Shown in pieces: positions 29,747 to 41,057 of a stretch of DNA of 64,000 nucleotides. Made by a program: the position numbers and the translations under genes. Each line of letters begins with the position of its first letter. Position 1 is the stretch's first letter. This stretch comes from Rhyacichthys aspro (lineage: Eukaryota; Chordata; Actinopteri; Gobiiformes; Rhyacichthyidae). The notes beneath the pieces are model-generated. The model was not told the origin of the DNA. It did not search any database and worked only from the letters and a program-made list of their open reading frames with translations. The stretch covers positions 4,853,773 to 4,917,772 of the forward strand of contig CM072160.1 in assembly GCA_036850595.1 (NCBI GenBank), given 5' to 3'.

Positions 29747-30191
29747 ACCACACATGGGGGCCAAATGCAGTCCTTTGTAATGTTTTATTTGGCCTTTCAA
29801 TACATTTGGTAGGTGATATTTTTAGTGAATTTGTGCATTAATCAGCGACAAAAGGCTCAAAACTATTCTAAAGATATGTTACAGGGAAGAATGCCACTGT
29901 AAAAAGAGACAAAGTGACACATTTGGACAAGATTTAGTTGAATTTAAACTTGTTTTAGATGGATTTGAAGAGGTTTTAGTTAGATTTGAACAGGTTTTAG
30001 TTCAATTTGAACAGGTTTTATATGAAATTCACAAAATGATGCGTGAAAATTAGGTATAAAAGGAGTAAATTCATGTTAAAAACAAACTGATATGGTAAAG
30101 AATCAAACAATGAAAATCTTTCTAAGTGTTTAAATCTTCGTCCCTTGAAAGGATTCTTATTTAGGCCCCTCACCTTTTTGAGTTTGACACC
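29747..30191 (+). mobile_element. Non-autonomous transposon-like repeat family B, copy 1
   Basis: The left end reads TACCACACATGGGGGCCAAA and the right end TTGAGTTTGACACC. The copy at 47172-47706 has the same order of blocks: GGCC-TTCAATACATTT, GGTGATATTTTT, a TTTTAG-TGGATTTGA-CAGG array, AAAAGGAG-AAATT-ATGTTAAAAA, and GAAAGGATTCTTAT. The left end is worn compared with copy 2. A hAT-like origin is suggested by the GTCAAACTCA-type termini in copy 2. No coding capacity. Confidence 0.6.
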
Positions 30192-32554
30192 AAACACTCG
30201 CAAACCCCCGACTTGGACTGAAACTGGACTCGAATTGGACCACATTTCTCTTGCATCTTGTCCTGTCTTGAACTGGTCTTGGTCTTGACTCAGCCTCAAA
30301 ACCCTCTGACTCTGTTCACCCTGGTCTCAGTCAGGACTTGGTCTCTGCTTATGCTCTCACAGTTTTCATGCCGTGCGTCCCATATTGTCTATGATTTTCT
30401 CCCAGCTGTGTGTAACCTCGCTCATTAACGGCATGTGCTCCCTGCTCCGCGCTAACAGCTGAATATCCAAAAACGTGCTGTGTGAGATTTGGTATTTTGA
30501 CCTGAATGTGACTAAAAATGATCCATTATAATGAAGTATTTGTATGTGGACAAACATGTAACATTTCATTTACTGTATATTTGTATGCATATGTATATGT
30601 GTATAAAAAAGCATATAATAAATAATTTATTGAGATTATATGAAATAAATCAATGCTGAGTAATTATTTATTTAGCCTTTGATTTAAAAAACACTAGAAT
30701 TGGACAAAAAGAACTGAATGTTTGATGTTAGTTTTAATCAGAGGTGTCCTGTGGAGGGTCTAGGTCATAACTTCTGGATAACATTAGATTCATTTGTGCC
30801 CGTAAATCAGTAAACATAACATCATTTTATTCTAAACACGCTTTTTTGGCTCTTAAAAAGTTCAAACAGAGACTAAACTGAGTCACATGACCCTCACCAA
30901 TCAAAACCCTGAGTGTTTTTTACTTCAGAAAGAAAAAAAAGGTGGAAAAAGGTGGGCTATGATCCTATTCTCCGGACCAAAGAGGTTTCATAAAGGTAAT
31001 TAAATCATATATTATTAATCTTTTCTTGACTTTCTTTCAAGCTTTTTCAAAATGATCAATGATGTTGGCCTAGTTATTTTTGTTTTACATGTTTGTTCAT
31101 TAAATCAAAGGTAACTCAGTAAAAGTGAAAAGTCTTTGGACAAAATAATGATAACTAACTACATTTACTGTTTCCTTTTTTGTATAAACTGTAAGATAAT
31201 AAGATTAGATTTCCTCAGACATACTTTTCATTTTTTCTTGTGTGTATCTGTAATTCATCATAGTTTTTTTTTTTTACATTTAAAGGATATTTTATATTTA
31301 TTTTATTAAAATAGTCATCTTCGTGCCCGGGCTGCCTGCAGGGGGAGCTCTTACACATGCATTGACAGTGGCCCCTTCACGAAGCTGGGAAACATGGAGG
31401 ATCTGCTGTAACACTCCTTTCTAACATAAGAAAATGTGAAAGAAACAAAAGTGAGGTGAAATGCGACAACATATTTGAGTATTTCAGAGCAGCAGGTGCA
31501 AACAGGAGCAGAGCTTTTCTCACTGGAGCCTTTCTGTTCCAGGTGTGGGCTCTGGGTCACAGGTTTTTGTGGCTTGTCTTCTCACAGGAAGTTGGGTAGA
31601 GTCGTGACAGCTTTTATTCTGTGCTTCAAATGTGTATCTTTTGAAATGATATTAACATTAGGAGTGTGAATAAATTAGACCACGCTGCTCCATGATTGAT
31701 TTTGAGATTTATTCCGTGCAGCAGGCTTCAGTACGTGTCCACACAGAGAGAATGAAGCAATGTCCAAGTTCAAAAAGTCAACGTTAGTCCCTCTTTATGA
31801 TGAAATTACTTTATAAAACCATTTTGTATTTAGAAAGGCTTACCAAAAACAGTTTTTTTTAATATCTGTGTCTCAATAATATGTGGGTAACACTGTAGAT
31901 AACACCTACACACTTGTTTTTTATGTATCAGTAAATATAACTTATTAATTCACCACTTACAAAGCATTACTCCTACCTTTAATCACTATGAAATTATAAA
32001 TAATGGCATTAATTGTTTACTCTTGAGTATAAAACTATTGTATAATCACATATATAGTAGTTTAGCATTTATTCTTTTCATTGTAATATAAATTGGCTTG
32101 ATAACCAACATTTGTGTTCTTATGAGATGGTATCATTTCCTGAAGCTCACACTCACACAGTCTAAGTGTGAAAGAGGGGCTAGTTTCATGTCAAGGCACC
32201 ATCAAAATTCATTTAATACTGTTGGTGTAATAATTTTCAGGCTCCATTCTTTGGGTGAAAAAAGTAACAAAGCGCCGGTTTAAAACGGTTTAAAGAAGTA
32301 GGCGTTTTGTCTTTGCTTTTATTCGATAGACACAGTGATAAACAGACAACTGGGAGTGAGGAAGACAGAAATAATGTGGAGCAAATGGAGAAAACTGGAC
32401 TTCAAGCCAGGTCGCTCTGCAGACAAATGCAGCTTATGAACAAGGAGAGCTGCTGAGGTGCTCTGTAGGTATCTAGACAGCTTCTTCTTCTCCTCAGTGC
32501 AGCCAAAAGTACCCCCAGACTGTTTTTGGAAGGTTTTTCCAGAGTCCAAGTCTG

Positions 32555-32800
32555 GCTGCTGCAAAAACAAGGATCAGCCCACTGTCTAGACCTCGACCGT
32601 GAGACCAGAAACTGAACTGTAGAGCTGTAGAGGGTTGATGAATGCTTAAAATCTCACATTAACAGTACGGTGCAAGGCTTTAAAATCAACTTGAGCCATA
32701 TTTGAGGCCAATGAAAGCCACGATGTGATCATGCTTTTGTGTATTTGTTTTTTTAGCAGCTTTTAAACAAGTTGGAGGTGTGAGGGATAAAGTGCATTGC
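32555..32800. repeat. Possible diverged teleost dispersed repeat
   Basis: TCTGGCTGCTGCAAAAACA, AACTGTAGAGCTGTAGAGG and AAAATCAACTTGAGCCATAT followed by GAGGCCAATGAAAGCCACG resemble the 3' half of a widespread fish repeat as I remember it. A matching CTGGCTGCTGCAAAAC block occurs near 56987. Both ends are uncertain. Confidence 0.35.
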
Positions 32801-33082
32801 AAAAATCGAGCAGGAAACTGACTAAAAGATGAGTTTATGTGTTTTAGATGCTCAGAGCACCAAACTGTTGTTGCTGTTGTCTGTCTTCTCGGCATTGATC
32901 ATGACTTTATTTCCCGTCTGTTGTGTGTTTATTTTCCACTTAGATTACTGTCAGGGAAAGGCTGAAATAAAGACTTAAGAGTGGGCTGAAGTCTTTCGCT
33001 TGTCGCTGTGAAGTTTATTTAACAGTAATACAACAAGATACAAGAAAACCGAGTCAGAGACACACAAACCATTGCTTACGCT

Positions 33083-33188
33083 CACTTCCTGTTGTTTCCC
33101 ACATGAACACACAAACTCACACCGACACACACCGACAGTAGAGCCTGGATCTTAGACGAGAGAGACACAACAGCTCGGTGTTTCAAAA
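33083..33188 (+). promoter_or_regulatory. CD3 gamma/delta proximal promoter and untranslated exon
   Basis: CACTTCCTGT at 33083-33092 is an ETS-type site. A probable 5' untranslated exon ends at 33188 with a strong donor (CAAAA|GTAAGT). A matching acceptor, CTTTGTCAAAG, ends near 33409, just ahead of the ATG at 33418. The transcription start would lie between the ETS motif and 33188. No TATA box is obvious. Confidence 0.45.
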
Positions 33189-33417
33189 GTAAGTTTTAAT
33201 GACATATTTTTTAATTATAAGATCATTTACTTAACATTTTCACTGTTAAACTTAATAAATAGAGCCATGTTGTGTAGCTAAACTGAGGTTACGACTATTA
33301 TTCGTCAAAACTTTATAAATTGAGATGAAATTTTGATGAAAATGGTGGGCTTCCTGTTTCCTGGAACATGTCTGTTCTCACAATATCTTTCCTTTTATCT
33401 TTGTCAAAGCTGCAACG

Positions 33418-36118
33418 ATGAAGAAGTCACTGTCGACCTGTTTGGTGCTGATTTGCTTTTTGGGTAAGAGCCATGTTATATTATTTATATCAAATATATA
33501 TATATACAGGATACTGCCCACTGGTGCTTATGTTGCATCTTTAGGAAGTAATATTTCTAAATTTCTTTTACAGTTGCAGTCAAAGGTCAAACAGGTAAGA
33601 CCCAGTCAGAGTAGTGTCTGTTTCAGATTAAATTTAATGATTACAGGGACCCAGGCATGTATGTTCCTGCTCCTGCTGTTCATTTTGTGTGTCTGTCCAT
33701 TCAAAATAAGCACAATAATATTATGTTATATTTATGCTCTTTTAAATAACATAAAAATGATTAGTTAAGTTTCAATTAAATTCAAATATACAATGTCCGC
33801 TCCAAAAAATCATACAAACTTTAATCACAGCAAGCATTTCTGTGTCTTTACAATCGCATAAGCCACATTTAAGTTTAAGATCTGCATTTAAAGTGGAACT
33901 AACCTTTTTTTTTGTTTCTTTTGTCCCTGTCTCAGACATCACTCACTTTCAAAAGCAGCAGCCTAAAGACCTTTCCTGCTTTTCTTTTACTAAAAAATAA
34001 AACAGAACCATTTTTTCATCATCAGCAAAACACTAATACATCTTAAACTTTTAGCTCCGACTTTAGCATCAAGACGACAAATATCACTGCCTCATTGAAC
34101 ATCACTGATTAAATTGCCAATATTTTTCCCTGCTTCAAGTTAGCTCCTTTTTCTCTGTTTATGTTTTGCTTTTTTGCTCTGTTTCGTTGTATTAAAAGAC
34201 ACATCCAGCACTGAATATACACTTCTGTTTTATCAATAGCCATTACTTCCTTATTGACATCAGTGTCGACCAATGAGAGCGCTCCTTTTTCCAGAAGTGA
34301 GCTGTGATTGGCCAAAGCTCCAGTTCAGGACTGACAATCCTCATGTATTCAAATCCTTGATAATAAAGTCTAAATGACATGTTAAGGTCTCGTTTTTTAG
34401 ATCATTCCTGTTACAATATGTTGTTAGGATGGTTCTTTTTCTCACAAGCATAAATTTGACCATATATTCTTTGAAATAATGTTTTACCTCTGTTCTTTCA
34501 GGTTTTAACAATAGTTGAACAGTTCATAACCCAGTTTTATCTGCTTTTCCTTGGTCAGTGCATGTTGTTTAATATTTAATTAACATAATCACAGTGTTTG
34601 CAGTAAGACATGATTTGGATAAAGAGATGGATAGATAAATACAAATGTGATTGTGAGTAGCTAATTCTTTTTTTTTTTTCTCTCAGCATCAAGCGCTGAA
34701 AAACCTGAAATTAAAGTGACGCCTTCATCCGGAGGAATTAAAGTGTCATGTCCAGATGGTTACAAACTATATAAGGGCCAAAATGAAGAGATTACAACTT
34801 TACCATACGATGATGACTACAGTGGGGAGTATGTTTGTAAAACCAACAGCGCTGAAACATCACAACATCCCATTTTTGTCAAATTTCGCAGTAAGTTGTG
34901 TCTTTGATAGATCTTATTTTGTGTGATTAAACCTGCTCAATAAGGTCCTTGTTTGTGTGCAGCTTGTGATAACTGCGTGGAGCTGGATGAAGGTACCGTC
35001 AGCGGGCTCGTGGTGGGAAACCTCGTGGCTACGTTCGTGATCGCAGTGGCCGTCTACCTCGTCGCATCGCAGACTCAGACCATAACGACTGCATCTAACA
35101 AGAAAAGTAAGCATTATACTACTACATAATACCATTTCTTTATTGCCATTGACTAAACTGACCAGATTTCCCGAGCCTTAAACACAACACTGTAAACCCA
35201 CTGTAAACTTTCTACACAAACAATGAAAGAAGAAAATCTAAATTTCAATCAGGAATAGATTGATTTGGACCAGACTTATCAATCGAGTACTGCTGCATGA
35301 AAATTGTATGCAAGCTGTAAAAATACTGACAGAGACCGTGATAAAATAGTTTTTTTGGGACATTGGACAATGGGACAGACCCCAGCTGTTAGGGACACAT
35401 TTACACATAATCCCTCTTATATACAGATAAATAAAGATGAATGTAAGTCCATTTAATATCAGCTGCGGCAAATAGTTTCACCCAATTGAGTGAGATATTT
35501 AGAACTTTTATTTTGGAGCACACGCTTTGCTCTTTCCTGGTCTGGTCCTTCACAATAAAAGTTCGACATGTGACATTGTGCCACTCAAGAGCAAAAGTTA
35601 CAACAGTCATAAGTAACGGACTCATAAAGAGGCACTGTGTTAATTACAGAGCCTTTTGTGATGTGATGTGATGTTTACGGAGCAGGAAGTTACCATATTT
35701 GGCGTGACGTTAGAGTTCAGGAAGTGCAGAGTCTTTCTAAAGTGCATTTGTCTTCAATGTAATCATGATTTTAAAGTACTTCCTCAAAGCCAGCATCTGT
35801 ACTAACATCATGTTGGGTTTTAACAGCTGACCTGGTGTATTCTCTGTACTTGTAATCTTAAATAGAGCTAGATTCTTACTGGGTTTTGTTGGATTTCTTA
35901 ACCTTCTTAGGATCTGATCGACAGCATCTTGTTCCAAATGAAATGGACAACGAGCATTATCAGGTGAGCCCTGGCCCAAACCAGGCTGGATTTTTATTTT
36001 ATTTATTTATTTATTTACTGTGAAACATACCTAAAAATGACACTTTCTCTCTTTTCTCTTTCAGCCTCTGAGACACAAAAACGGTCAGAGAGATGTTTAC
36101 GATCGGCTGCGAAAATAG
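33418..36118 (+). CDS. cd3g/d: CD3 gamma/delta chain of the T-cell receptor complex
   Basis: Signalling subunit that pairs with CD3 epsilon in the T-cell receptor. Exons: 33418-33463 (signal peptide MKKSLSTCLVLICF), 33574-33594 (21-nt micro-exon), 34687-34890 (Ig-like domain, VSCPDGYK to GEYVCK), 34963-35106 (stalk CDNCVELD and membrane span), 35911-35963, 36065-36118. They join in phase to 173 residues; human CD3D has 171 and CD3G 182. CVELD-GTVSG-VV and LVPN-HYQPL match the gamma/delta branch rather than epsilon. The ITAM is YQPL, nine residues, YDRL, with an intron between YQ and PL. Odd points: the acidic residue of the mammalian membrane span is Asn here (codon 35019-35021), the Ig domain is short and lacks the core Trp, and there is no N-glycosylation sequon. 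A poly(A) signal is at 36335-36340. The ancestral gamma/delta assignment is an inference; NGQRDVYDRL at the end has an epsilon flavour. Confidence 0.88.
33887..34386 (-). mobile_element. MITE-like repeat family C, copy 1 (reverse orientation)
   Basis: Lies in the CD3 gamma/delta intron between the micro-exon and the Ig exon. Read on the minus strand it matches 49535-49961: CATTT-GACTTTATTATCAAGG, GAGCTTTGGCCAATCACAGC, GTATATTCAGTGCTGGATGT-type and AAACATAAACAGAG blocks, ending in CTGAGACAGGGA. The two ends are imperfect inverted repeats (CTTAA-ATGTCAT and TTTAAAGTGGAACTA). Short open frames inside are repeat-derived. Confidence 0.65.
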
Positions 36119-39100
36119 ACGAGTAGAGGTCGTCCTGTTACACCAGACTAATTCTGAACTCACTTTGCCATTTTGCATTACATAGATGCCTTTATGTTCT
36201 GTTGTCTGACTTGTTTTGCATGTTTTTGCCACTTCTTGTTGTTGTATAATATCACTTTTGCTGTTCTTGTTATCATGGATATTGTATAATTTGCTTATTA
36301 TTTGTAGTTTTATTCAACACATTCTCTGCAGACAAATAAAGAAAACTGTTATGTTAATGTTGGGTCTGGACTTAATCATTGCAATCCAATACAGACAGTA
36401 TATTTTTTACAGCTGCCAGAAAAAATCATGGAAGTGTCATGAAAAATGTATCATTAAAAATTTGTAGGAGCCTTATAACACTTTAATATTGCAAAAAACT
36501 AAAGAAATATCAAGTTAGCAATTCACATAAAATATATAGTACAATACACTCTATAATACAGTTTGTTTAAGAATCATTTTGTGTATTATATGGTTTAAAC
36601 AGTATGTTTGTTTAGCATTGATTTTCTGTGGTTACAGATATTTGCCTTTTTGTCCAGAGCCTCCATCGTCCCATCTGGATTTAAAATGTCCTTTATGAAT
36701 AATACTTGTTCAGATTGGGTTGTTTGGACATATTTTACTCTGAATAAAGAGGATAAATGTAGAGCAAAGTGTAAATGATGCTCTGTTTAAGTGAAAAGAC
36801 ACAAAACAACGGTCTCCTTCAAAACAAACTGCTGTAAAACAAAAAAAAAAAAAAAAAAATAGAAGTGGCATTTAATAGATGCGAGAGTTATGCAACAAGG
36901 GTAAGAAATGTCAAACATTGCAGCAAAACAAGTGAGAGATGAATGAAGTGTTAAAATAGTAACAGCATAGTAACATAAAAGTTGAGAAGGGGGAAAAAAG
37001 GGAGAGACGGAAGGAAACTCTTGTAAAAGCCTGTTTTGAGGAAGCCACTCGATGTCAGACGACTGAAACACTCCGATACTTTGATCAAGTCTCTGCTGCG
37101 ACAAACTGTAGCTCTCTGTTGAAAATCTCAAACTGAGCCAACTCTGAGATCAAATGCAAGAGTTTAAACTGCTGCCTTCAAAAACACAACCAGCGACACA
37201 CTCGGATAATTACCCACAATGCACAATGACACACAAAAGCACAGTGGTGAAGCAGATGTGGCTCTGAGCGTGGGAGCACAAGATGAACATCTAAAATGTG
37301 GGCTCCAGCAAAGTATACTGTAGTTTTATTTGAGATGATGCTGTTTGATATCATTTACACACAAAAAATGCAACTGGTGTGCTGCATATAAAGTGCTTAA
37401 GGCTACTACAGCATGGCTAGTTTCACCTTTTTATTGACTTTATTGAACATCTAGATTATTACAAGACTTATTAGTTCACATACTCACAGAAAATAACCGT
37501 AAAGTGACTGCTGCTGTTGCCTTTTAAACAATACACTGCAGTACATTTTCAATTCACAATTATAATATATTAATCTCACATAAAAAAAAATATTAAAAAA
37601 TATATATACTTCAAAAAGTACAAAATAATTACACAAAAACAAAACCTTTATATTGGGAAAATCCATTTAATATTTAAAGCTGTGTAACTTTAAGCCAGTA
37701 GAGGGCGCAGGTCCCACTCTGTGCAACTGCAGCGTGAGTGGCGCCATTATTGTTAAAAAGTGGAGACATTCAAAGCTGACAAAAGAGAGAACATGTCTTC
37801 TGAAACAGTCAATTTGAGTGAATTTTGTACAAATATGACTCTGTTAGGGTCCAGTGTTCTTTTTTCTTTATTAAAAGCGTCGTGTGGTAGAGCGTGCACT
37901 TGTGTAATCCATTGAGATAAGTCCTCGTCCCGGGACAGGAAAGTTATATTGGAGGTTTCTGTCCAGCTGAGGGTCCTTTGTCAGTGAGACAGGCCTCATT
38001 CAACCAATTTAATGTTTAAGAACCATCAAAATGATTTACAGAATATATATTTTGGGGCTAAAAGTTCAAAGTTGCTTCTATCCTGCCACTATTACTACTA
38101 TGGCTTTCACTACTGGAATAAATTAAACGTTACAGAGGAGTTGAGCCCTCTTGTTGTCCTCTGTTTGTATGTTCTAAGCCTGTTCAAGTTCAGGAAGGCA
38201 TTGATTTAACTAAATAACTGTATAAAATCATCATTTCAATCATTTCAATCATACTATGTGGTTAATGGCAGGAGCTTCGTCCAATCACCTCCAGGTCTTC
38301 AACATTCAACAAGTAGTGCCCTTTGCAAATGCTGATGGTTTTGTGAGACACACCATTGGTTTAAGTCTAAGTAAGTATAAGGTTAAGTTTCCAAGAGACC
38401 AGAAATAAGTATTTTTTTGGTGTTTTTGAACGTGAAAGGGATGTTACACCAAAACAAAGTAAAAGGACTATGTATAATTTATGTTTGGAGTAACTGTAAA
38501 CATCTTCATTCCTGTCATTAAATCAACATTGCATGATTAACACATCCATATGGCATACTAGATATCAACATAAATGTAGATATGTATGTTTAGGACTATG
38601 TTTAAGCACTGGTAAATGACTTAAATGATTTATTACCATGTATTTCCATTCAACATGATTATTTATTGTAAACATGCTTTGATTCACTTCTAGGAAAGTT
38701 GCCTAAACAGCAGCTTTGTGTATTTATAACAGAATATTTCCACTGCACAAGCTCTGAGATGCTCTGTAAGATGTCAGATGTTTCCACAGCTTCACAATGA
38801 CACTCGGTCTAACATCAGAGCAGTGTTTGAGGAAGACATATTCACAGTTTTCAAAAAAGACGGAAATGAGTTCAGGCTTCGATCGAATCATGTGTGGTTT
38901 TAACCTATTTTAAGTATTTGACACATCTCACTGCTGTTTCCATCTCTGAGCGAAGAGACAATGCGTATAATATAAGCTGTGGTTTAGATATTAGAGCTGT
39001 GGCCAGTGATGATGAACTCAACAGATTATCAACATCATAAAAACAAGTTGCACAAAAGGACAAAGAAGTGTTGCAAGACCTCTCAAAACCAAAGAACCAC

Positions 39101-41057
39101 AATTTCAATTTGTATATTTATTATTCACAATAGGACTGAGAAGAGCTAATTCAGATAAAGATGAATGTGAATGAGATGAATGCATAACTTCAAAACTTCA
39201 AATGGCGTAATGCAATAAGTTATTATTAAGATATGGACTAAAGAGACTTTAGCGACTGAAGAGTTTTGAACAGAAAAAAATACATTTGAACCGACACATT
39301 GTGGGATATAAATACGATGAAAAAGGAGTTGCCCCCTTCATGATTTCTTATTTTGTATGTTTAAAATTTGACAAAAATAACTCAAGTAAACACAAAATGT
39401 AGTTTTTAAGTGATTTTATTTATTAAAGGAAAAAAGCTGTACAAGGCTACGTAGCCCTAAGTGAAAAAGTAGTTTGTGAAATCATGAATTAACTGTGATT
39501 AACCACATTTTTTGGAAAGCTAAGTTCAATTTCACTATCCACACTCAGACCTGGTTACTGTTGATTCAAGAAATCACTTAAACAGAACCTGTCTGACAAC
39601 GTGAAGCAGGCCAAAAGATCTCAAAAAGCAAGACATCATTCCAAAGAAACAGGAACAGCATCCTTTGACCGATATATTCACAATCCCTTGTCTGAACGTG
39701 TCCAAACCATCTCTGTCTGACCTCTCAGTATCTCCTGAATGTTTGACTCATGTCTGATCATGTCCATCCACGTAAGTCCCAAAGAGAACCTCAATATCTG
39801 TCTTTCCCCAGAGACACTGTTGCTGCAGGGTCTCATAGTTGTCAATAGACTAACGCTTCATAAAATCCATCATTAGTTTTATTACTTCTTGTTCCTAAGC
39901 AGACAAACTGATCACTGCTTAAGCTGAAGCACATTGATAATCTTTATTCACACACATCTTGAATTAAGCCTTAGAAAGAAAAAAAAAAGGAAAAAAATCT
40001 GCATAAATTGATTTTGTTTGAACAGTAAACTCCTTATTAGATTAATTTCCTCTAGCATGTCCCTGCAGAGCTACCGTAGATGCTCACAGAACTGTAATCT
40101 GTAATACTTTTAAAACAAAATCAACCAGAAACAGAGGGTTTTAGTTACATGTACAAATGCACTAGCACCAAACAATATCTAATGTGATATTATGCAGTAG
40201 AGCTCAGGTCAAACACAGTGATATAGTGAGTTCAGACAGAATTGTGCTCAAACAAAACAAAAGAAAGAGCAAAAGTTAAATTAAAGTTATAATCTTTAAC
40301 CTTTTTTTACTTGCTGATATTTTATTTATTTACTCAGTGTATTATATTTACATAAATGAGTAGGTACAGTCTTCTGCGTCTAACTTGAGCAACTCCAATC
40401 AATGCTCTCAGTGAAGTGATATAATACAGATTTATATAGCTGTTCTTGGATGCTTTATAACATATTAGACACAGAAAACCAAACACAACATTGGTTATAT
40501 ATACAGTGGTAAACAAAAAAAAAAGACGGTTTGGCAGCTGTGGCAAAGGCTCGATGCTAGAGTTGAATTTGAATTTGACACAGTTGCTCAAAAATAATTC
40601 AAGAAGAGAACAAACTTACACCAATTAAGAAAAAAAATGTCTCTTAAATGACTATAAACATGATAAAACAAGAAAGAACAGTGAAAATCAAACCAATCTT
40701 ATGTATCCAATAAGTTTCCAGTAAAAAAGAGGCACCTGGACATGTTTTTAAAGTTAAAATGTCCAGATGCCCTTTTTCTTCGACCGAGACAATCTTATCA
40801 ATACAAAATGTTAGCCTTGTCTATTTTAGTTTGAACTAGAACCCATTGTTATTACATTATTACCACAAATACCTCTTGTTTTTCTAAAAAATCAAGCATT
40901 TCTGACCTTACCCTAAAACACCGTGATCCAAACTTCCAGACAAACATTTATACACTTCAACAATGTCCCTCAGAGGATCCACTGATAGATTCAATGACCC
41001 GAGAAGCATTTGAATCAAACACTGTAAGAAGTTTTCTAAAGGCCTGGTGTCCCGTCT
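36119..41057. other. Region between the convergent CD3 genes
   Basis: The tail-to-tail intergenic region holds both 3'UTRs. The gamma/delta poly(A) signal is at 36335-36340. The CD3E signal on the minus strand is probably TTTATT read in reverse at 40321-40330, which would give a 3'UTR of about 0.7 kb. A run of 19 A lies at 36841-36859. I see no coding sequence, RNA gene or long repeat array in the AT-rich remainder. Confidence 0.55.
36841..36859. repeat. A19 homopolymer
   Basis: Nineteen consecutive A residues downstream of CD3 gamma/delta. No retrocopy or target-site duplication is recognisable next to it, so it is treated as a simple repeat. Confidence 0.9.

Larger units (their letters stand above)
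29204..33182. other. TMEM25-CD3 gamma/delta intergenic region
   Basis: Includes the TMEM25 3'UTR; candidate poly(A) signals are at 30617-30622 and in GAAATAAATC near 30642. A non-autonomous transposon-like repeat occupies 29747-30191. A low-complexity CTTGGTCTTG-type stretch follows at 30195-30340. A diverged fish repeat may lie at 32555-32800. No coding sequence is recognised in 30700-33080. The CD3 gamma/delta promoter begins near 33080. Confidence 0.5.

Noticed and set aside
34109..34315. 68-residue minus-strand ORF in the CD3 gamma/delta intron
   Set aside because: It lies wholly inside repeat family C; the counterpart at 49561-49776 encodes a different frame, so no conserved protein exists.
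33418..36118. First CD3 gene considered as CD3 epsilon because of its NGQRDVYDRL ending
   Set aside because: Stalk CVELD-GTVSG and LVPN-HYQPL fit gamma/delta, while the minus-strand neighbour has the epsilon-like membrane span and proline-rich tail.
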